From JAFMPW01 sp041743085 (GTDB lineage: Bacteria; Bacteroidota; Bacteroidia; Flavobacteriales; Flavobacteriaceae), in contig JBGTNL010000075.1 of NCBI GenBank assembly GCA_041743085.1, forward strand, positions 9,612-73,611: a stretch of 64,000 bases of DNA, given 5' to 3'. A program made the position numbers and the translations under genes. Positions 25,741 through 32,969 of the stretch are shown piece after piece. The notes under the pieces were generated by a model. It was not told the origin of the DNA. It did no database searches and saw only the letters and a list, made by a program, of their open reading frames with translations. Numbering within the stretch: the first letter of the stretch is position 1; each line of letters begins with the position of its first letter.

Positions 25741-26931
25741 ATGCCGTCGATCTCCAAAAAAGGGCAGCGTATGCCGGAATCCCCAATAAGAAAACTGGTG
25801 CCCTATGCAGAAGAGGCAAAGCGACGGGGAATAGACGTTATTCACCTTAATATTGGGCAGCCCGATATTAAAACTCCTCAGATAGCGCTGGATGCAGTAA
25901 AAAATAATACCATTGAAGTACTCGCCTATAGCCGTACCGAAGGGACAGATGAATACCGGACTAAAATCGCGGCCTATTATAAAAAACAATCTGTTCATAT
26001 AACTGCTTCAGACATTATTGTGACTACCGGCGGGTCCGAAGCGTTGTCCTTTGCCATGGGCACTGTTGCCGATGCGGAAGATGAGATCATTATTCCTGAA
26101 CCTTTTTACGCGAACTACAATGGATTTGCGACGGCATCAGGACTGAAAGTCATCCCGGTAGTATCGGGGATCGAGGATAACTTCTCCCTCCCTCCTATTG
26201 AAGATTTTGAAAATATGATCACTCCAAAAACAAAGGCCATTGTTATCTGCAATCCCGGGAACCCCACCGGCTACCTTTATTCTAAAGGGGAGATCCGCAA
26301 ATTAGCCGAGTTGGTACGAAAACACGATCTCTTCCTGGTAGCTGATGAGGTTTACAGGGAATTCACCTATGACGGCAGGGTACACTACTCCATTCTACAG
26401 GAAGAAGGGCTGGAAAAGCACGCTATTGTTGTAGATTCTGTTTCCAAGCGATACAGCATGTGCGGGGCCAGGATCGGGTGTCTGGTCTCCAAAAACAAGG
26501 CCGTCATAAGTACGGCTTTGAAATTTGCGCAGGCACGCCTGTCCCCCCCTACTTACGCACAAATCGCAAGTGAGGCAGCCCTGGAAACCCCCCAAAGTTA
26601 TTTTGACGCTGTAATTGAGGAATATGTGGGGAGACGTAATATGCTGATCACCGCGTTGGGCAAATTAGATGGTGTCATCGTTGCGAAACCGCAGGGGGCA
26701 TTCTATTGTATAGCCCAACTTCCCATAGAGGATGCCGATGATTTTGCACAATGGCTGTTGGAGGATTTCAGCCTGGACGGAAAAACCGTTATGGTTGCTC
26801 CGGCGGCAGGCTTTTACGCAACGGAAGGGCTGGGGAAGAACCAGGTCAGGATTGCTTATGTGCTGGAGAAAGAACGGTTAAAGATGGCAGTCACCATTTT
26901 GGGCGAGGCTTTGAAAACGTACAGGGGATAA
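25741..26931 (+). CDS. Class I/II pyridoxal-phosphate aminotransferase
   Basis: The 396-residue enzyme belongs to the aspartate-aminotransferase-like fold type I family. Seen: VIHLNIGQPDIKTP (substrate loop), VTTGGSEALSFAMG (PLP phosphate contacts), VICNPGNPTGYLYSKGEI, DEVYREFTYDG and the Schiff-base lysine in VVDSVSKRYSMCGARIGCLV near residue 238. The C-terminal RIAYVLEKERL contains the carboxylate-binding Arg. The amino-acid specificity cannot be set from sequence; aspartate or branched/aromatic substrates are possible. Its stop shares one base with the murB start (TAATG), so the two are coupled. Confidence 0.9.
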   Translation: MPSISKKGQRMPESPIRKLVPYAEEAKRRGIDVIHLNIGQPDIKTPQIALDAVKNNTIEVLAYSRTEGTDEYRTKIAAYYKKQSVHITASDIIVTTGGSEALSFAMGTVADAEDEIIIPEPFYANYNGFATASGLKVIPVVSGIEDNFSLPPIEDFENMITPKTKAIVICNPGNPTGYLYSKGEIRKLAELVRKHDLFLVADEVYREFTYDGRVHYSILQEEGLEKHAIVVDSVSKRYSMCGARIGCLVSKNKAVISTALKFAQARLSPPTYAQIASEAALETPQSYFDAVIEEYVGRRNMLITALGKLDGVIVAKPQGAFYCIAQLPIEDADDFAQWLLEDFSLDGKTVMVAPAAGFYATEGLGKNQVRIAYVLEKERLKMAVTILGEALKTYRG

Positions 26932-27947
26932 TGAATATACAACATAACCTTTGCCTGAAAAACTACAATACCTTTGGTATTGAAGCCACGGCGCACCACT
27001 TTCTTGAAATAACCGAGGTGGGGGATTTGCAGAAAGCCCTGCAACTGGCTGAATATCCCAAAAGGTTTGTTATCAGCGGGGGTAGCAATATGTTGATCAC
27101 CAGAAATATTGAAGCACTCGTACTTTATATAAACAACAAGGGCATCCAGATAATCGAGGAAGATGAAAAGGGGGTTATCCTTAAGATCATGGCCGGAGAG
27201 AATTGGCATACGCTCGTTCAATGGACCCTTGGGCACAATTATGGAGGTTTGGAAAATCTCTCCTTGATCCCAGGCAATACAGGTACCGCTCCTATTCAGA
27301 ATATTGGGGCTTATGGCGTGGAATTAAAAGATGTCTTTGAAAGTTGCGAGGCAGTGGAAGTTGCCACCCGGGAACTTAGAACATTTTCAAAAAAAGGCTG
27401 TAAATTTGGATACAGGGACTCCTTTTTTAAACAGGAGGGTAAAGATAAATACATTATAACTTCCGTAAACCTAAGGTTATCCAAAGGGGATCATTGCCTT
27501 AACACCTCATACGGGGCAATAGAGGCGGAATTGGAAAGTAAGCATATAAACCATCCGAGCATTCGGGATGTTTCCAGGGCAGTTATTGCAATTCGCCGGC
27601 GCAAATTACCGGATCCCGAGGAGTTGGGAAATAGCGGTAGTTTTTTTAAGAATCCGGTCCTTGGCAAATCCGAATTTCTCGAATTTGTGAAGAATCATCC
27701 TCGGGCACCACACTACAAAGTTCCCGATAATACCTATAAGGTACCTGCAGGCTGGCTTATAGAGCAGTGTGGTTTCAAAGGCAAAAGATTCGGGGATGCC
27801 GGGGTACACAAGAACCAGGCTTTGGTATTGGTCAATTATGGGAATGCCACCGGAAAGGAAATCCTGGCCCTGGCACATAAAATTCAGAAGGAAGTTCTCT
27901 CCACATTCGGAATCAAAATCCTTCCGGAAGTGAATATTATTGAGTGA
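26931..27947 (+). CDS. murB: UDP-N-acetylenolpyruvoylglucosamine reductase
   Basis: At 338 residues this FAD enzyme reduces UDP-GlcNAc-enolpyruvate to UDP-MurNAc, the second committed step of peptidoglycan precursor synthesis. Features in order: NYNTFGIEATAHHFLEI, FAD-binding VISGGSNMLIT, GGLENLSLIPGNTGTAPIQNIGAYGVELKD, YRDSFFK and the proton-donating Ser in NSGSFFKNPV near residue 240, ending with AGWLIEQCGFKGKRFGDAGVH. The domain layout is that of type I MurB. I placed the start at the ATG overlapping the aminotransferase stop; frame upstream of this is a shadow of that gene. Confidence 0.95.
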   Translation: MNIQHNLCLKNYNTFGIEATAHHFLEITEVGDLQKALQLAEYPKRFVISGGSNMLITRNIEALVLYINNKGIQIIEEDEKGVILKIMAGENWHTLVQWTLGHNYGGLENLSLIPGNTGTAPIQNIGAYGVELKDVFESCEAVEVATRELRTFSKKGCKFGYRDSFFKQEGKDKYIITSVNLRLSKGDHCLNTSYGAIEAELESKHINHPSIRDVSRAVIAIRRRKLPDPEELGNSGSFFKNPVLGKSEFLEFVKNHPRAPHYKVPDNTYKVPAGWLIEQCGFKGKRFGDAGVHKNQALVLVNYGNATGKEILALAHKIQKEVLSTFGIKILPEVNIIE

Positions 27948-28010
27948 GCTTTCCAAAAAATAATTAACTTAGTAAGTGGTCAAAGCTACCGTACCTTAAG
28001 GAAAAAATAA

Positions 28011-28033
28011 CCCCCGGGAAGGATTCCCGGGGG
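28011..28033 (+). terminator. Strong GC hairpin downstream of murB
   Basis: CCCCCGGGAA and TTCCCGGGGG form a perfect 10-bp stem with a GGA loop. It lies 63 bases after murB. It is followed by CTATACC rather than a T-run, so it may be a terminator, an mRNA 3'-end stabiliser or part of the leader of the sigma-factor operon. Confidence 0.55.
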
Positions 28034-28061
28034 CTATACCAAACCAAACTAACCAAAAACT

Positions 28062-28088
28062 AAATGTACAATAACCAGTTGTACATTT
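28062..28088. repeat. 10-bp inverted repeat upstream of the sigma-factor gene
   Basis: AAATGTACAA and TTGTACATTT are perfect inverted arms separated by 7 bases, centred about 140 bases before the sigma-factor start. The size and symmetry suit a dimeric regulator's operator; no T-tail suggests termination. Confidence 0.45.
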
Positions 28089-28216
28089 ATCTAATTAAAA
28101 TTGAGATGCTAATGATATAACAATCAAATTTATATATTAGCGTTTAACCTATATACGGTTAGAATGACAAGATTGGATGCTTTGTGTTGATAATTTTTTG
28201 ACTTTTTAACCATGCT

Positions 28217-28798
28217 ATGAGCATACTTCTCGAAAAACATATTGTAGAGCTGCTGCAAGAGCGGAACGATAAGGCAATTTCCCTGCTTTATGAGCACTAT
28301 GGAGATACCTTATTTGGGGTTGCCTACAAGGTGGTCAGGGACGAAGAATTGGCGCAGGATGTATTGCAGGAAAGTTTTGTGAAAATCTGGAAAAAATCTG
28401 ATTCCTATGACGCTTCCAAAGCAAAATTATTTACATGGTTGTTCAGGATCACCCGGAACACGGCGATTGACAAGCTGCGAAGCGTAAATACAAAATCTGA
28501 TAAAGAAATCCAAATTGACGTTTCAGACGTATATAACTTAGGGGTCAACAGCATCAGGCCAGAGTTCATGGACATTCAGGCGAATCTGGATAAAATTGAG
28601 ACCAAGTATCAGGTTGTACTGGATGCCCTCTTTTTTCAGGGCATGACACAACAGGAGGCCAGTGATGAATTGGATATTCCTTTGGGAACAATCAAATCGA
28701 GACTAAAGATTGGTCTCAGGGAACTCAAAAAGATCTATGGAAATTCCATGCTGCTGTTGCCTTTTATAAGTGACCTGTTTTATTTTACTGGGTTGTGA
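28217..28798 (+). CDS. ECF-type RNA polymerase sigma factor
   Basis: This 193-residue sigma-70 family protein has region 2 at about 20-90 (ISLLYEHYGDTLFGVAYKVV, DEELAQDVLQESFVKIWKK, ARG-like SKAKLFTWLFRITRNTAIDKLR) and region 4 at about 125-180 (VLDALFFQGMTQQEASDELDIPLGTIKSRLKIGLREL, a helix-turn-helix). There is no region 3, as expected for ECF sigma factors. It is followed 73 bases on by an anti-sigma factor gene with a membrane helix, so it is presumably held inactive at the membrane until a signal arrives. Confidence 0.93.
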   Translation: MSILLEKHIVELLQERNDKAISLLYEHYGDTLFGVAYKVVRDEELAQDVLQESFVKIWKKSDSYDASKAKLFTWLFRITRNTAIDKLRSVNTKSDKEIQIDVSDVYNLGVNSIRPEFMDIQANLDKIETKYQVVLDALFFQGMTQQEASDELDIPLGTIKSRLKIGLRELKKIYGNSMLLLPFISDLFYFTGL

Positions 28799-28870
28799 GT
28801 TCTGTCCTTTAAAAAGCGAAATGATTTCTGTTTGATTTGAAATGTGATTCACTTTAGTAAATTTTTAAAG

Positions 28871-29629
28871 ATGAAAGAAAAAATACGCATATTTTTAGAA
28901 TCCGACCTGTTGGAAAAATATCTTATAGGTACTACCTCAGAGGAGGAGGCACAACAGGTTGAGCGATACATTGCCATGTACCCCGAGGTCAGAACTACCT
29001 TCGGGGAGTTGGAAGAAAACCTCGAAACCTTTGCTAAGATGCATGCCATTAAAGCGCCTGAAGGGCTTAAAACAAAAATTCTTCAGCGCATTAAGCCACA
29101 GGACCCCGGGAGAAGATTGTTCCGGAGATATGCTGTCGCAGCAAGTTTAACCGCTTTTCTATTTGCCGGGTCTTCCTATTTTTTCTGGGATCAGACCCAG
29201 GACTTACAGGCAGAAAACACAGTGGTAAACAACAAGATAAAGGATCTTGAGGAGGATATGCGGGAGCAGTTGGAAGATGTTAGAAATCAGTTCATAGTGC
29301 TCAACAATCCGCAAACCAAGAAATTTGAGGTTAAGGGAAATAAAAAGGCCGTCGAACTCAAAGCGGTGGCCTATGTCAATCCGGTAAAGAAACTATCATT
29401 TATCAATGTAACGAGTCTTCCTAATTTACCTGAGGACAAATGCTATCAGATGTGGGCTGAGGTAAATGGGGAAATGGTGAACCTCGGAGTATTGAAAAAT
29501 GTTGACGATAAGCATAAATTAAGGCCTCTGCCCTACGCCGAAAATGCGTTTGGTTATATTACCATTGAACCCCGGGGAGGCAATGATACCCCTACCGTTC
29601 AGAATATAGTGGCTAATATTTCGTATTAG
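28871..29629 (+). CDS. Anti-sigma factor (RskA-like, membrane-anchored)
   Basis: At 252 residues it has an N-terminal zinc-finger-less anti-sigma region (KIRIFLESDLLEKYLIGTTSEEEAQQVERYIAMYPEV), a membrane helix near residues 90-108 (YAVAASLTAFLFAGSSYFFW), a coiled coil (DLQAENTVVNNKIKDLEEDMREQLEDVRN) and a C-terminal RskA domain (VAYVNPVKKLSFINVTSLP, DKCYQMWAEVNGEMVNLGVL, FGYITIEPRGGNDTPT). It should sequester the preceding sigma factor. The start at 28871 is chosen because MKEKIRIF aligns with the domain start; an upstream ATG adds only nine residues. Confidence 0.88.
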   Translation: MKEKIRIFLESDLLEKYLIGTTSEEEAQQVERYIAMYPEVRTTFGELEENLETFAKMHAIKAPEGLKTKILQRIKPQDPGRRLFRRYAVAASLTAFLFAGSSYFFWDQTQDLQAENTVVNNKIKDLEEDMREQLEDVRNQFIVLNNPQTKKFEVKGNKKAVELKAVAYVNPVKKLSFINVTSLPNLPEDKCYQMWAEVNGEMVNLGVLKNVDDKHKLRPLPYAENAFGYITIEPRGGNDTPTVQNIVANISY

Positions 29630-29652
29630 CATTTCAAAAAATAATAAGAACA

Positions 29653-29682
29653 AAGCCCCGACGATACCGTTGGGGTTTTTAT
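29653..29682 (+). terminator. Intrinsic terminator after the anti-sigma gene
   Basis: CCCCGACG and CGTTGGGG (one G-T pair) form a stem around ATAC and are followed by TTTTTATTTT, 25 bases after the anti-sigma stop. Confidence 0.75.
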
Positions 29683-29686
29683 TTTG

Positions 29687-29694
29687 TATCTTTG
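29687..29694 (+). promoter_or_regulatory. -7 promoter box for the small membrane protein gene
   Basis: TATCTTTG, followed by CA, is a perfect TAnnTTTG box and sits immediately after the preceding terminator, 15 bases before the ATG at 29709. The -33 position is occupied by the terminator stem and shows no TTG at the usual spacing. Confidence 0.5.
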
Positions 29695-29708
29695 CACAAA
29701 GTTTTAGC

Positions 29709-29915
29709 ATGAAGTTAGTTTTGCTGACCATAGGTCTTTTAGCATTAGCCTTTGCCGGTATCGCCATAAAAATATGGTCAAAAAAAGATGGCAAATTCTC
29801 GGGCACCTGTGCCAGTCAAAATCCGTACCTCAACAAGTCCGGAGAGGCCTGCGGGTACTGCGGTAAACTCCCGGACGAGCAGGATTGCAGAAGAGAAACA
29901 AGTCCGTCCCGATAG
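29709..29915 (+). CDS. Small membrane-anchored Cys-containing protein
   Basis: The 68-residue product has an N-terminal hydrophobic helix (MKLVLLTIGLLALAFAGIAIKI) followed by WSKKDGKFSGTCASQNPYLN and GEACGYCGKLPDEQDC. Four cysteines (C, CGYC, C) after the helix could form a small metal site or disulfides in the periplasm. I know similar short unnamed proteins from Flavobacteriaceae but no function. It is a separate transcription unit between two sigma-factor loci, with its own -7 box. Its last residues (RRETSPSR) are encoded by a TCCCGA...TCGGGA palindrome that straddles the stop, so the original C-terminus may have been extended or altered by a repeat. Confidence 0.75.
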   Translation: MKLVLLTIGLLALAFAGIAIKIWSKKDGKFSGTCASQNPYLNKSGEACGYCGKLPDEQDCRRETSPSR

Positions 29916-29968
29916 CTTTCGGGACTGTCATTGAACAAAGCTGCCCTTTTTCCCGTTAATACATCAGT

Positions 29969-30532
29969 TTGAATACATCCGGCGATATACTTCAGGCCAC
30001 TATTGAAAAGGCCAAAGCAGGCAATCAAATTGCATTCAGCACTTTGCTCGACAGTTTCTGGAATGAGGTGTACGGTTTTCAACTGATCCGCACACAGAAC
30101 GAAAATGATGCGGAGGACATTACCATTCAGACATTTTCCAGGGCGTTTGACAAGATCAATTCCTATGACGATTCTTATGAATTTAAAACCTGGCTGTTCA
30201 CTATTTCCAAAAATATCCATGTAGACCTTATTCGAAAAAATAAAAGGAATGTCCTGGGCAATATTGAGAAGGGCAATAACGAGGCAATTAAAAAGGTGTT
30301 GGATGATGCACCGACCATGGAGGACCAGCTCATCACAGAACAAAATCTGGCTACATTACTACAACATATTAAAAAGCTAAAACCCCATTACCAGGAGGTC
30401 CTTAATCTCAGGTACTTTAATGAACGCTCCTATACCGAGATCGCAGAGGAACTGGGGGAACCCATAAACAATGTTAAGGTAAAACTACTGCGAGCCAAGA
30501 AACTACTGGCGGAGATCATCAAAACTAAGTAG
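29969..30532 (+). CDS. RNA polymerase sigma factor, ECF/sigma-70 family
   Basis: The 187-residue protein starts with a TTG at 29969. Region 2 is at about 20-95 (GNQIAFSTLLDSFWNEVYGFQ, NDAEDITIQTFSRAFDKINSYD, FKTWLFTISKNIHVDLIRKNKR) and region 4 at about 125-183 (LLQHIKKLKPHYQEVLNLRYFNERSYTEIAEELGEPINNVKVKLLRAKKLL). No anti-sigma gene follows; the next genes are a repeat region and lipA. Many Flavobacteriaceae have this second sigma factor without an adjacent partner. Confidence 0.9.
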   Translation: MNTSGDILQATIEKAKAGNQIAFSTLLDSFWNEVYGFQLIRTQNENDAEDITIQTFSRAFDKINSYDDSYEFKTWLFTISKNIHVDLIRKNKRNVLGNIEKGNNEAIKKVLDDAPTMEDQLITEQNLATLLQHIKKLKPHYQEVLNLRYFNERSYTEIAEELGEPINNVKVKLLRAKKLLAEIIKTK

Positions 30533-30927
30533 GCAATTCCTCATTTTCCTCCAGTTGGCCGGTTTGGAGGACAGGGGGCAGTGGTCCCTGCGGCCATACA
30601 GATTATTTATGGCCGAATTCAAGATGGCAATTCCAGTGCTAAAATGTCTTTCAGAGCGAAGCGAAGAAACCGCCGCCTCTGTTTCAAGTTTTTAAAATGG
30701 TCATGATGCCGCAACGGGCAATCTCCAAATCCCTTTACAATTTCAGATCCCTTTTAAGAAACGAAAGATTCATAGCTTCGCTCTGAAAGACAATTTTACC
30801 CTTAAGGCTAAATTTTGGTGCTTGAAATTCAGACCAGCTTTGCCATTGTAAAAAGCCTTATAAGCGCACAAAGTGTTTCCCCTGGATTGTCCCCTATTTA
30901 GTTCGTATATTTGTTTAAAAATTCAGT
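30533..30927. other. Intergenic stretch dominated by an inverted-repeat element
   Basis: No open frame here looks like a protein. The middle is taken by the inverted-repeat element listed separately (30646-30791). Immediately before lipA, TATATTTG at 30906-30913 fits a -7 box, with a TTG 16 bases upstream (30887-30889), shorter than the usual spacing. Confidence 0.5.
30646..30791. repeat. Inverted-repeat (MITE-like) element
   Basis: GTCTTTCAGAGCGAAGC (30646-30662) and its exact reverse complement (30775-30791) bound a 112-base interior. Similarity continues outside as AAAAT on both sides. No coding capacity is seen. Perfect 17-bp ends and non-coding filling fit a small non-autonomous element or a long hairpin RNA. 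Confidence 0.6.
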
Positions 30928-31803
30928 ATGGGTACAGAGACCATAGCGCATGTACAACCGCCTAAAGGCAAACCCAAATGGCTGCGGGTAAAACTTCCCA
31001 CAGGAAAGAAGTACACCCAGCTAAGAGGCCTTGTTGATAAGTACGATCTTCATACTATTTGTACCTCGGGCAGTTGCCCCAATATGGGTGAATGTTGGGG
31101 TGAAGGTACAGCAACATTTATGATCCTGGGGAACATCTGTACGCGCTCCTGCGGTTTCTGCGGTGTAATGACCGGCAGGCCGCAACAGGTAGATTGGGAA
31201 GAACCCGAAAAAGTGGCGCGATCCATAAAAATTATGGGGATCAAGCACGCGGTGATCACTTCGGTGGACAGGGATGACCTCAAAGATATGGGATCCATAA
31301 TGTGGGCAGAAACAATAAAAGCAATTCGAAGAATGAATCCGGAGACCACATTGGAAACTTTAATCCCGGATTTTCAGGGAATCCACAAACATCTGGATAG
31401 GATAATTGCTGTTGCTCCCGAAGTTGTTTCCCACAATATGGAAACGGTAAAAAGACTTACCCGGGAAGTGCGTATCCAGGCTAAATACGCACGGAGCCTG
31501 GAAGTTCTTCGATATCTTAAAAAAACCGGCGCCAAAAGGACCAAATCGGGAATAATGCTCGGGCTCGGGGAATTAGAGGAAGAAGTGATACAGACTATGG
31601 AAGACCTTAGAAATGCCGAGGTAGATGTAGTAACCCTCGGGCAGTACCTTCAGCCATCTAAAAAACATCTTCCCGTTAAAGAATTTATCGTACCCGGGCA
31701 ATTTGACAAATACAGGGAAATTGGCCTTAAAATGGGTTTCAGGCATGTAGAGAGCGGTCCACTTGTAAGGTCGTCCTACAAGGCACATAAACACATAGCA
31801 TAA
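30928..31803 (+). CDS. lipA: Lipoyl synthase
   Basis: The 291-residue radical SAM enzyme inserts two sulfurs into octanoyl groups on lipoyl domains. The radical SAM cluster motif is CTRSCGFCGV near residue 72. The auxiliary cluster cysteines are in CTSGSCPNMGECWGEG near residues 42-57, and the C-terminal Ser ligand is in RSSYKAHKH. LGQYLQPSKKHLPVKEFI is also diagnostic. The ATG at 30928 follows a promoter-like box. The following gap gene is separated by a repeat element. Confidence 0.97.
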   Translation: MGTETIAHVQPPKGKPKWLRVKLPTGKKYTQLRGLVDKYDLHTICTSGSCPNMGECWGEGTATFMILGNICTRSCGFCGVMTGRPQQVDWEEPEKVARSIKIMGIKHAVITSVDRDDLKDMGSIMWAETIKAIRRMNPETTLETLIPDFQGIHKHLDRIIAVAPEVVSHNMETVKRLTREVRIQAKYARSLEVLRYLKKTGAKRTKSGIMLGLGELEEEVIQTMEDLRNAEVDVVTLGQYLQPSKKHLPVKEFIVPGQFDKYREIGLKMGFRHVESGPLVRSSYKAHKHIA

Positions 31804-31820
31804 ACCAGCAGTCCCAATTC

Positions 31821-31950
31821 AAATGGGGTTTAAAAGTCTGATCGTACTGTCATTTCGAACAAAGTGAAGTAATCTCATCAATCCTGGCAGAATCTATAGG
31901 ATTGCTTCGTACCTCGCAATGACAGCTAACAAGACTTTTAAACGCCATTT
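31821..31950. repeat. Inverted-repeat element filling the lipA-gap intergenic space
   Basis: AAATGGGGTTTAAAAGTCT (31821-31839) and AGACTTTTAAACGCCATTT (31932-31950) are inverted with one mismatch in 19. Inside, CTGTCATT (31847-31854) and AATGACAG (31918-31925) form a second inverted pair around CGAACAAAGTGAAGTAATCT, a text resembling the interspersed TGTCATTTCGA repeats common in Bacteroidota. The right end lies only 8 bases from the gap ATG. Confidence 0.65.
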
Positions 31951-31958
31951 TCCGCGAC

Positions 31959-32969
31959 ATGAAAAAAATAAACATTGGTATTAATGGGTTTGGACGAATA
32001 GGCCGTACATTATTCAGGCTTTTACAAGCACATCCCCATATTCAGGTAACGGCGATCAATGACCTGGCGGATAGCCGTACCCTTGCTCACTTACTGAAAT
32101 ACGACAGTATTCATGGCGTATTGCAAAATGAGATCACCGCCACGGATAGCCACGTCGTTGTCAATGGCGCTGAGGTTGCCTCACTCCATAAGGATCATCC
32201 AAAGGACATTCCCTGGTCCGACTATGATGTTACGGTTGTTGTAGAGGCCACCGGCAAATACAAGAATCGGAAGGATCTCGATTATCACATTGCCAATGGG
32301 GCCAAAAAGGTGATCCTATCCATGCCGCCATCCGATGATACCGTTAAAATGATCGTTTACGGAGTTAACGAGAATACCCTGAACGAAAATGATCATATTA
32401 TCTCCAATGCTTCATGCACCACTAATAACGCAGCGCCCATGCTCAAGGTAATGGATGATCATTTTGGTGTGGAACAGGCATATATAACTACCGTACATTC
32501 CTATACCTCTGATCAAAGCCTTCATGACCAGCCTCACCGGGATCTTAGAAGGGCCAGGGCAGCTACTCAATCCATAGTGCCCACAACAACCGGGGCAGCC
32601 AAGGCCCTGACCAAAATTTTTCCGCATTTGGCGTCCGCCATCGGCGGTTGCGGTATCCGCGTCCCTGTGCCTAATGGTTCCCTCACCGATATGACGATCA
32701 ATATTAAAAAAGTGACCTCCATTAGAGAAATAAATGATACTTTTAAAAGAATTTCCGAAAATGAACTAAAAAACATACTTTTTTTTACGAAAGACCCTAT
32801 AGTTTCTATAGATATAAACAATAGTTGCTACTCCTGTACGTTTGATTCCCAGATGACTTCGGTAATTGGAAAAATGGTGAAAATTATCGGATGGTACGAT
32901 AACGAAACAGGTTATAGCAGTCGTATTATAGATGTAATTAATTTATTGATCAGTAATAAATACGTTTGA
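31959..32969 (+). CDS. gap: Glyceraldehyde-3-phosphate dehydrogenase, type I
   Basis: At 336 residues it has the NAD-binding start INGFGRIGRTLFRLL, the catalytic Cys in SNASCTTNNAAPML near residue 150, TVHSYTSDQSLHD, RRARAATQSIVPTTTGAAKAL and GWYDNETGYSSRIIDV. It oxidises glyceraldehyde 3-phosphate to 1,3-bisphosphoglycerate. The Asp in INDLADSRTLAHLLKYDS favours NAD over NADP. The coding region overlaps the downstream kinase by four bases. This may be one of two GAPDH paralogues in the genome; the window cannot tell. Confidence 0.95.
   Translation: MKKINIGINGFGRIGRTLFRLLQAHPHIQVTAINDLADSRTLAHLLKYDSIHGVLQNEITATDSHVVVNGAEVASLHKDHPKDIPWSDYDVTVVVEATGKYKNRKDLDYHIANGAKKVILSMPPSDDTVKMIVYGVNENTLNENDHIISNASCTTNNAAPMLKVMDDHFGVEQAYITTVHSYTSDQSLHDQPHRDLRRARAATQSIVPTTTGAAKALTKIFPHLASAIGGCGIRVPVPNGSLTDMTINIKKVTSIREINDTFKRISENELKNILFFTKDPIVSIDINNSCYSCTFDSQMTSVIGKMVKIIGWYDNETGYSSRIIDVINLLISNKYV

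Noticed and set aside
26751..26930. Upstream extension of the murB frame
   Set aside because: It reads the aminotransferase gene in another frame. The MurB domain begins at 26931.
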